Assembly: GCA_020696885.1 (NCBI GenBank)
Contig: JAJFMS010000065.1
Span: 1-9,234 of the forward strand
DNA: 9,234 nucleotides
Direction: 5' to 3'
Source of the DNA: Armatimonadota bacterium
Lineage (GTDB): Bacteria > Armatimonadota > SYMT01
The position numbers were made by a program, and so were the translations under genes. The notes below the pieces were generated by a model. It was not told the DNA's origin, searched no databases, and saw only the letters and a program-made list of their open reading frames with translations. Shown piece after piece: positions 5,201 through 9,234 of this stretch; the first letter of the stretch is position 1, and each line of letters opens with the position of its first letter.

Positions 5201-6966
5201 CCGTCCACCTGGCGCCGGAAGAGGCCAAGCGCGTGGACTGGGAGATCAAAGCCACCACCCCCGGGGATGCCGTCTTCACCGCCACCGCCCGCGCCGGCGC
5301 TTTCACGGACGGGCTGGAGCTCACCGTTCCGGTCCGCGCCTTCGCGCGGCAGGACGTGGATTACCGCTCCGGCGCCGTCACCGAGACAGAGGTGACCGAA
5401 GAGCTGGAGCTGGACCCGGCCGCCGCCCGCGGCACGCTGGAGATCCGCACGTCTCCCAGCCTCGCCGGCACCATCCTCGGCTCGCTGGATTACCTGGCCA
5501 CTTTCCCCTACGGCTGCGTGGAGCAGACGATGAGCGGCTTCCTCCCGGACGTGGTGCTTAGCCAGTCCCTCCGCGACCTCCACCTGGACCGGCCGAAGCT
5601 GGCGAAATCGCTGCCTGAGATGACCACGGCCGGACTGCTCCGCCTCTACGGCATGCAGAACGAAAGCGGCGGCTGGGGCTGGTGGCAGTATGATCAGCCC
5701 GACGCGTGGATGACCGCCTACGTGATGTTCGGCCTGGACCTGGCCCACCGCAACGGGATGGAGCTCAACCCACGCGTGCGGGAGAACGGGCTCTCCGCGC
5801 TGAAGCAGATCGCCGAGGAGGAGAAGCTGCGCCCCGATGACGCGATGTTCGTGGCCTATGTCCTGGCCCTGAACGGCGCAAACCCGGAAGCATCCAAGCT
5901 GCTCCAGCGGTTCGAGAAGCAGGTCGGGAAGCTGCAGCGGCGCTCCCAGGGCTACCGCATCCTGGCGCTGGTGACCCTCGGCGGCTCCCAGAACCGCGAG
6001 CAGGCCACTGCGGCGATGGACTACCTCTGGAGCGTGGTCGAGGAAGCTGGCGGCCAGTACCACTGGTCGGAGCCTCGCGGCAAACAGTGGACGCACGTGC
6101 CGCAGGATGTGGAGAGCACGGCCCTGGTGCTCAAGGCCGCCCTCGCACTGGACGCGAACGACAGCCGGCTCCCGGGGATCGTCCGGTGGCTCCTGGTGCG
6201 GCGGCGGGGCGGTCACTGGGTCTCCACCCGGGACACCGCGTGGATCCTCCTGGCGCTCACGGACTACCTCCGCCTGAGCGGGGAGCTCCGGCCGGACTAC
6301 CAGCTCACCGTGGCGCTTAACGACCGCGAGCTCCGCAGCGAGACGATCCGGCCCACGGACGCCCTGCGGGAAGAGGAAGTCATCCGGATCCCGCTCTCCG
6401 AGCTGAAGGGCCAGAACCGCGTTCGGATTCGCCGGGAAGGCGCCTCGGGCAGCCTCTACTACTCGGTGCGCCTGACCCAGGAGATCCGCACGGCCACCTT
6501 CGCGCCCGAGAGCACGGTTCCAGGACTGTCTCTGAAGCGCGAGTACTTCGTGCTGACCAACGGCCGCGACGCCAACGGGCAGATCGTCACCTTGCCGAGT
6601 GCCAAACCGGTCACGCGCTTCCGCGTGGGCGACCGCATCCTCGTCCGGCTCACCATTACCAGCTCGCAAGCGCTGGAATACCTCATGATCGAAGACCCGC
6701 TCCCGGCCGGCTGCGAGGTGCAGGACCGCGGCGAGATCCCGTTCCCGGAGTGGGACTACTGGTGGTCGAACATGGAAGTGCGCGATGACCGCGTCGCCTT
6801 CTTCACGCGGGACTACGGCGCCGAGGAAAAGCAAGCGGTGCTGGAGTACTACCTGCGGCCGGAGCACTCCGGGAAGATCCAATCGCTCCCCACGGTGCTG
6901 GAGGACATGTACAACCCCGCCGTGCGCGCCACCACCGCCGAGTCTCGCCTGGAGATCGGTCGATGA
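2242..6966 (+). CDS. bacterial alpha-2-macroglobulin, thioester-containing protease trap
   Basis: The 1574-residue product has a signal peptide (residues 1-29, cleaving near FSA-E) and no lipobox cysteine. A carboxypeptidase-regulatory-like beta domain (about 36-119) follows, then macroglobulin MG domains. Landmarks are TERPVYRPG (348-356), GVVDEAVYAIQEE (from 824), the family signature FWDPFVRTDSSGRATVRVTL (from 885), the thioester motif GCVEQT with Cys1092 and Gln1095, the helical thioester domain beginning GGWGWWQYDQPDAWMTAYV, and a C-terminal receptor-binding-like beta domain (about 1474-1574). Family members trap proteases that cut a bait region, which exposes the Cys-Gln thioester to link them covalently; CVEQ corresponds to the CLEQ of E. 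coli YfhM. The protein probably acts outside the cytoplasmic membrane. ATG 2242 puts the signal peptide at the N-terminus. The in-frame GTG 2158 and ATG 2200 would bury it, and none of the three has a clear ribosome binding site. The 3' end overlaps the VanW gene by four bases. Length and domain order look intact. Confidence 0.95.
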   Translation: MTPRTLPHLLAVIVAVLAAAGLYGYAFSAELPVGGLRGRLIASDTKQPLAGITLVIRPGVPKDGMDTLDAKTDKDGYFVVPRRPAGNYELTPHTSAYKSRSVKTAVLEGKVATADLKLDPGSPYLNLNIHQHAFLPGDNPRVAVNGFRQGEQVKIRILTVDAETMLHEDSSKLRELLTPISTSTARGASLLHGGKIQLLRTIEHRIAKRDAEGVFYDFEHLGTLSPGIYLLQAEGDGNSAVGWLMVTDLALITKSAEGQARLFTVDLRTGVPVPAARVVVYQQRNVLKELRTDANGRAEFNTNYANSDGISAIARRGESVAFMNFRPFGSAWYGEDGKPEQYRVFTYTERPVYRPGHHVMFKGVVRKLEREGYSIPAPRTVGIEVKDQQETAIYRGQASMNTHGSFAGEFDLSSAAAAGSYTITAKLGDEEHSEMFVVASYRKPEWRVEVTSPKKSYVRGDQVDATVSAQYYYGAPVSNARVEYTIVRSQYWSYGDEDSEYLYGEMDHSEGIYGEVVENGEARTDAEGIAHIRFSSKAGDPTEVSDFEYTVQATVIDLSERTASGDLTVRVSAGQYRLEATPSRYMAPPGEQVTIAAKLQDLDQKPVPNVPVEVKATLYLWDRSGSHEKVLAASTVSTDAKGQLSFPVTLSDTGSVTVRLSARDPRGNRVEATTDIWVTSYEGGDYGGTLPSISMVPDRKEYRIGDTAQILINVEHPGATALVAAESVRVLELKQVRLAKKSTVVHFPIREGYDPNFFVTACFVRDREFITNQVLIRVNPENHRLNVTIESDRADYHPGDTATFKIRTTTAAGGKPVPAEVSFGVVDEAVYAIQEEPSRGLWEAFYPRRENQVLTEFSFPQIYLGDADKDGPQIAVRKKFPDTAFWDPFVRTDSSGRATVRVTLPDSLTSWRATAVAETDRTQIGKKTLNVRVAKELTLRLQTPRSITEGDTLNVSAIAHNYTKSAQDVPIELAVRGVELLGKARQTVHLAPEEAKRVDWEIKATTPGDAVFTATARAGAFTDGLELTVPVRAFARQDVDYRSGAVTETEVTEELELDPAAARGTLEIRTSPSLAGTILGSLDYLATFPYGCVEQTMSGFLPDVVLSQSLRDLHLDRPKLAKSLPEMTTAGLLRLYGMQNESGGWGWWQYDQPDAWMTAYVMFGLDLAHRNGMELNPRVRENGLSALKQIAEEEKLRPDDAMFVAYVLALNGANPEASKLLQRFEKQVGKLQRRSQGYRILALVTLGGSQNREQATAAMDYLWSVVEEAGGQYHWSEPRGKQWTHVPQDVESTALVLKAALALDANDSRLPGIVRWLLVRRRGGHWVSTRDTAWILLALTDYLRLSGELRPDYQLTVALNDRELRSETIRPTDALREEEVIRIPLSELKGQNRVRIRREGASGSLYYSVRLTQEIRTATFAPESTVPGLSLKREYFVLTNGRDANGQIVTLPSAKPVTRFRVGDRILVRLTITSSQALEYLMIEDPLPAGCEVQDRGEIPFPEWDYWWSNMEVRDDRVAFFTRDYGAEEKQAVLEYYLRPEHSGKIQSLPTVLEDMYNPAVRATTAESRLEIGR
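6951..6954 (+). promoter_or_regulatory. ribosome binding site of the VanW gene inside the macroglobulin end
   Basis: GGAG lies eight bases before ATG 6963, inside the last codons of the macroglobulin gene. With the ATGA overlap this supports translational coupling and the chosen VanW start. Confidence 0.6.
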
Positions 6967-7739
6967 CCCGCTCCCAGCGGCTGCTGATCGGCGGAGTGTA
7001 CCTCTCCCTCGCCGTGGCCGTGGGGTGGGGCGCGCTCGCCTCCCGGAAGCGGGAGGTGGTGCTGGCCCGCTACGTCTCCGGGATGAAGGACCGCACCCCC
7101 AACCAGGTCCACAACGTCCGGCTGGCCGCCCGCACCATCAACGGGCGCTGGCTCCGGCCCGGGGAGGTCTTCTCCTTCAACCGGACCGTCGGCTCCTGGT
7201 CCAGCGAGAGCGGGTTCAAGCGCGCGCCGGTGAGCTACGATGGAGAGCTGGTGCCGAGTTGGGGCGGCGGTGTCTGCCAGGCCAGCACCACCCTCTACAA
7301 CGCGGCGGTGCTTTCCGGGCTCACGGTCCTGGAGCGGCACCGCCACCGCTGGGTGGCGCGATATGTCGCCCCGGGCCGCGACGCGGCCGGGGCCTACCCG
7401 AACATCGATCTCCGCTTCCGGAACGACAATGCCTGGCCGGTGCGACTCGAGGCGGAGGTGCGCGGCGACCTGATCGAGTTCCGCGTGCTGGCGGATCGCC
7501 GCCCGCCGGACCGCTACGATTTCCGGCAGCGCGTGGAGACGGTCACGGAGCCGATGCTCGTGCGCCAGCCATGGCGAGAAGGACTGCCGCTGCGGCGCGT
7601 GCGGAACCCCGGCAAGCGCGGCTACCGGGTGCTGACCTACCGCGTCCGCCTCCACGATGGCGAAGAGGTGTCCCGCAGCCTCCTCTCTGACGACGCCTAT
7701 CCGGCGATGAACCGGCTGGTCCTCACCGAAAACCGATAG
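6963..7739 (+). CDS. membrane-anchored VanW-domain protein
   Basis: The 258-residue product has one N-terminal membrane segment (residues about 7-25) and then a VanW domain (about 50-170). Signature stretches are INGRWLRPGEVFSFNRTVG (59-77), WGGGVCQASTTLYNAAV (100-116) and ERHRHRWVARYVAPGRDA (124-141). The C-terminal part, PGKRGYRVLTYRVRL then GEEVSRSLLSDDAYP, resembles the beta-rich G5-like tail seen in many VanW proteins. VanW is named from the VanB vancomycin-resistance cluster, but its biochemical function is not established. No other van gene lies here, so a resistance role should not be assumed. Cys105, His128 and Asp140 fall in the most conserved blocks. The gene starts within the macroglobulin stop codon (ATGA, 6963-6966), so the two are translated from one message. 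The protein is short compared with YoaR-type members, which have extra N-terminal domains. Confidence 0.92.
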   Translation: MTRSQRLLIGGVYLSLAVAVGWGALASRKREVVLARYVSGMKDRTPNQVHNVRLAARTINGRWLRPGEVFSFNRTVGSWSSESGFKRAPVSYDGELVPSWGGGVCQASTTLYNAAVLSGLTVLERHRHRWVARYVAPGRDAAGAYPNIDLRFRNDNAWPVRLEAEVRGDLIEFRVLADRRPPDRYDFRQRVETVTEPMLVRQPWREGLPLRRVRNPGKRGYRVLTYRVRLHDGEEVSRSLLSDDAYPAMNRLVLTENR

Positions 7740-7750
7740 CGCCCGGTTAC

Positions 7751-7779
7751 TGCACTTCGGCGAGGATCGAAGGTAAGAT
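7751..7779 (+). promoter_or_regulatory. weak candidate promoter for msrA
   Basis: TGCACT (7751-7756) and TAAGAT (7774-7779) are separated by 17 bases in the gap between the VanW and msrA genes. The -10 box matches four of six consensus bases and the -35 box three of six. Position is sensible, but the call is tentative. Confidence 0.25.
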
Positions 7780-7832
7780 GCGAGATGGGTGGCGGAGAGG
7801 TCAGTCACCGGGACCAGGAGAGGGTGAACACG

Positions 7833-8303
7833 ATGGCGCTAGCAACATTCGGAGCCGGGTGCTTCTGGGGCGTGGAAGAAGCGTTCCGCACGCTGGAGGG
7901 CGTGACCGGAACCGCCGTCGGGTACGAAGGCGGCCGGCTGGAGAACCCCACCTACGAGCAGGTCTGCACGGACCGCACCGGCCACGCAGAGGTGGTGCAG
8001 GTAGAGTACGACCCCGAGCGCATCAGCTACAACGCGCTGCTCGACATCTTCTGGGCCAACCACGACCCCACCCAGCTCAACCGGCAGGGGCCGGACTTCG
8101 GCAGCCAGTACCGGACCGTGGTGTTCTACCACACGCCGGAGCAGCAAGCCGAAGCGGAGGCTTCCAAAGCCAGGCAGGAGGCATCCGGCCGCTTCCGGCG
8201 CCCGATCGTCACCCAGATCGTCCCGGCCGAGACCTTCTACCCCGCCGAAGACTACCATCAGCAGTACCTGGCGAAGCGGGGCCGCCGGAGCTGTCACATT
8301 TAG
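7833..8303 (+). CDS. msrA: peptide-methionine (S)-S-oxide reductase MsrA
   Basis: The 156-residue product is a full-length MsrA. The catalytic motif GCFWG has its nucleophile at Cys10. Further family blocks are VGYEGG (29-34), [20 protein letters not shown] (38-57, with Glu53), [20 protein letters not shown] (77-96), [17 protein letters not shown] (133-149), and a C-terminal Cys154 in RRSCHI that can serve as resolving cysteine. The enzyme reduces methionine-S-sulfoxide in proteins back to methionine, recycled by thioredoxin. There is no signal peptide, so it is cytoplasmic. I chose ATG 7833 because the strong AGGAGAGGG (7816-7824) lies eight bases upstream and the protein then starts like other MsrA proteins. 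The in-frame ATG at 7785 would add 16 unrelated residues and would place that binding site inside the gene. It lies 93 bases after the VanW gene; co-transcription is possible but not shown. Confidence 0.97.
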   Translation: MALATFGAGCFWGVEEAFRTLEGVTGTAVGYEGGRLENPTYEQVCTDRTGHAEVVQVEYDPERISYNALLDIFWANHDPTQLNRQGPDFGSQYRTVVFYHTPEQQAEAEASKARQEASGRFRRPIVTQIVPAETFYPAEDYHQQYLAKRGRRSCHI

Positions 8304-8310
8304 TGTGGGG

Positions 8311-8334
8311 GTATGGGAGTATGGGAGCATGGGA
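8311..8334 (+). repeat. octamer tandem repeat GTATGGGA, three copies
   Basis: Two perfect copies of GTATGGGA and one GCATGGGA lie eight bases after the msrA stop codon. They are preceded by a G-rich GTGGGG and followed by GAGA. The array is intergenic, and its length is not a multiple of three per unit. Confidence 0.9.
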
Positions 8335-8348
8335 GAGAAAGGCGCCGC

Positions 8349-8380
8349 CCACACGCCCACACGTCCACACGTCCACACGC
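8349..8380 (+). repeat. octamer tandem repeat CCACACGY, four copies
   Basis: Units are CCACACGC, CCACACGT, CCACACGT and CCACACGC. The array starts 14 bases after the GTATGGGA array and ends 14 bases before the phosphatase ATG. It occupies the place where the ribosome binding site and promoter of that gene would be expected. Confidence 0.92.
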
Positions 8381-8394
8381 CTGATCACCTATCC

Positions 8395-8991
8395 ATGAAT
8401 TCGACCCTACGCCGCACGCCCCTCGCCCTGCTTCCGCTGCTGCTCCTGGCCGGACCCGCCTCCGCCGTCCTTCCGGCGCCCAAGGCTCCGCCCGGGTTCA
8501 ACGTGCACCTCGTAACGCTGACCTCGACCACGCGATTCTGGCGCGGCGGCGCCCCGAAGCGCGACACGGTGGAAGCCCTCGCGCGCGACGCCCGCGAGCG
8601 CGGGGTCACGGTGACGTTCGTCGACCTGCGCAAGCCCGCGAACTCGGACGACCGGAGCGGCAAGGGCGGTCGCCTCGCCCCCACGGAGGAGCAGGCGCTC
8701 GCCGAGAAGCACGGCCTCCGCTACGAGGCGATCAGCGCCCTCGACCGCCAGCTCCCGGACCGCCTGGAGGCGGCGCTCAAGCGCGGCGATATCTACATGC
8801 ACTGCATGTACGGCGTCAACCGCACCGGCTTCGCCGCCGCCCGCTACGCCGTCGCCACCGGCACCAAACCCTCCACCACCAGCCTCGGCAAACGAGACTG
8901 GAAGCAGGGCGAAGCCTTCCAGCGCCGCCTCCAACCCTCGAAAAGCGCGAACGACGAAGCTCGAAGTACCAACGGGAAGCCGCACCGGTAG
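8395..8991 (+). CDS. exported tyrosine/dual-specificity-type protein phosphatase
   Basis: The 198-residue product has a clear signal peptide (residues 1-24, ending GPASA) and a cysteine-phosphatase core. The P-loop is HCMYGVNRTG, fitting HCX5R(S/T)G with nucleophile Cys137 and Arg143. Upstream, FWRGGAPKRDTVEALARDAR and then VTVTFVDLRKP (about 48-81) match the first strands of dual-specificity phosphatases. The general acid could be Asp117 (in SALDRQLPD) or one of Asp85/Asp86; I cannot decide. Such enzymes remove phosphate from Tyr or Ser/Thr, and some members act on phosphoinositides or inositol phosphates. The export signal puts this one outside the cytoplasm, where its substrate is unknown. 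ATG 8395 is chosen for the signal peptide. There is no Shine-Dalgarno sequence before it, only the CCACACGY array and a few bases. The last 20 or so residues are polar and probably disordered. Confidence 0.85.
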   Translation: MNSTLRRTPLALLPLLLLAGPASAVLPAPKAPPGFNVHLVTLTSTTRFWRGGAPKRDTVEALARDARERGVTVTFVDLRKPANSDDRSGKGGRLAPTEEQALAEKHGLRYEAISALDRQLPDRLEAALKRGDIYMHCMYGVNRTGFAAARYAVATGTKPSTTSLGKRDWKQGEAFQRRLQPSKSANDEARSTNGKPHR

Positions 8992-9141
8992 CGCCTTCGT
9001 GACGGCCGCTATCCCCCGTCAGTTCGAGTTGGCTGCGGCCGGTGTGCGTGGAGTCGGCGTCTCCAGGCGCCGAGGGTAAGCCGTGCGCCAACCACACCTG
9101 GTAAACCAGCGCGACACCTCCGCCGAACAACCGTCAGAATC
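8992..9141. other. intergenic stretch after the phosphatase, two small hairpins
   Basis: TCGGCG (9054-9059) pairs with CGCCGA (9068-9073) across an 8-base loop, and CTGG/CCAG (9098-9109) makes a tiny hairpin. Neither is followed by a T-run, so a terminator cannot be claimed. Open frames on the minus strand here show no recognisable domain. Confidence 0.4.
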
Positions 9142-9234
9142 CTGAACACCTGAACACCTGAACACCTGAACACCTGAACACCTGAACACCTGAACACCTG
9201 AACACCTGAACACCTGAACACCTGAACACCTGAA
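9142..9234. repeat. perfect octamer tandem array CTGAACAC, at least 11.6 copies, open at the window edge
   Basis: Ninety-three bases are an unbroken repetition of CTGAACAC with no mismatch, still in phase at the last base of the window. The true length is therefore unknown. On the plus strand the array meets TGA stops. On the minus strand it is open in every frame and would encode a circular octapeptide VFRCSGVQ. I regard that as a by-product of the sequence, not a gene. Confidence 0.97.

Noticed and set aside
3595..6882. Very long minus-strand open frames (over 500 codons) opposite the macroglobulin gene
   Set aside because: They are antisense shadows of GC-rich codon bias. The products lack domains and lie opposite a clear, complete macroglobulin.
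7785..7832. N-terminal extension of MsrA from ATG 7785
   Set aside because: The 16 added residues are unlike MsrA, and the strong AGGAGAGGG would lie inside the gene. ATG 7833 fits both family and ribosome binding site.
9142..9234. CRISPR array
   Set aside because: The units are contiguous 8-mers with no spacers, and there are no cas genes.
9009..9234. Minus-strand gene encoding a Cys-containing octapeptide repeat (VFRCSGVQ)
   Set aside because: An 8-bp repeat lacking stops is open in all three frames with the same peptide. The sequence beyond the array is not protein-like, and no ribosome binding site can be assessed.

Overview
The window is GC-rich bacterial chromosome with no phage, insertion-sequence or plasmid genes. 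Apart from one gene cut off at the left edge on the minus strand, all recognisable genes lie on the plus strand. Several products carry signal peptides or membrane anchors, so the region is mostly about the cell envelope. The phylum cannot be fixed from this sequence. An alpha-2-macroglobulin next to a VanW protein, a NIPSNAP protein with a signal peptide, and intergenic short-period repeats would fit one of the less-studied high-GC phyla (Armatimonadota, Gemmatimonadota, Acidobacteriota or similar). That is a guess.

Layout from left to right. (1) Bases 1-179, minus strand: the first 59 codons of an exported protein. (2) Bases 180-675: a divergent intergenic region. Its right half (396-660) looks like a structured leader RNA ending in a strong intrinsic terminator, placed directly before the ribosome binding site of the next gene. 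(3) 676-1128: exported NIPSNAP-family protein. (4) 1129-1343: a large imperfect inverted repeat built from a TCTGTCTAAATCTGTGTCCC-like sequence. (5) 1344-1934: three-helix membrane protein with an ankyrin-like tail. (6) 1935-2241: two more direct copies of the same repeat. (7) 2242-6966: a 1574-residue bacterial alpha-2-macroglobulin with an intact CVEQ thioester motif. It overlaps by four bases with (8) 6963-7739, a membrane-anchored VanW-domain protein. (9) 7833-8303: MsrA, peptide methionine sulfoxide reductase. (10) 8311-8380: two adjacent octamer tandem repeats. (11) 8395-8991: exported CX5R protein phosphatase. (12) 9142-9234: a perfect CTGAACAC octamer array running off the window.

The only pair that must be co-expressed is the macroglobulin and VanW, because of the ATGA overlap. 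A plausible reading is an envelope-protection unit: the macroglobulin traps proteases outside the cytoplasmic membrane and the VanW protein acts at or near the wall. MsrA, which is cytoplasmic, and the phosphatase follow on the same strand but are separated by about 90 bases each, so they may be independent.

Most unusual are the terminator-gated leader before the NIPSNAP gene, the four-copy intergenic repeat family around the ankyrin gene, the coupled macroglobulin-VanW pair, and three unrelated intergenic arrays that all have an 8-bp period.
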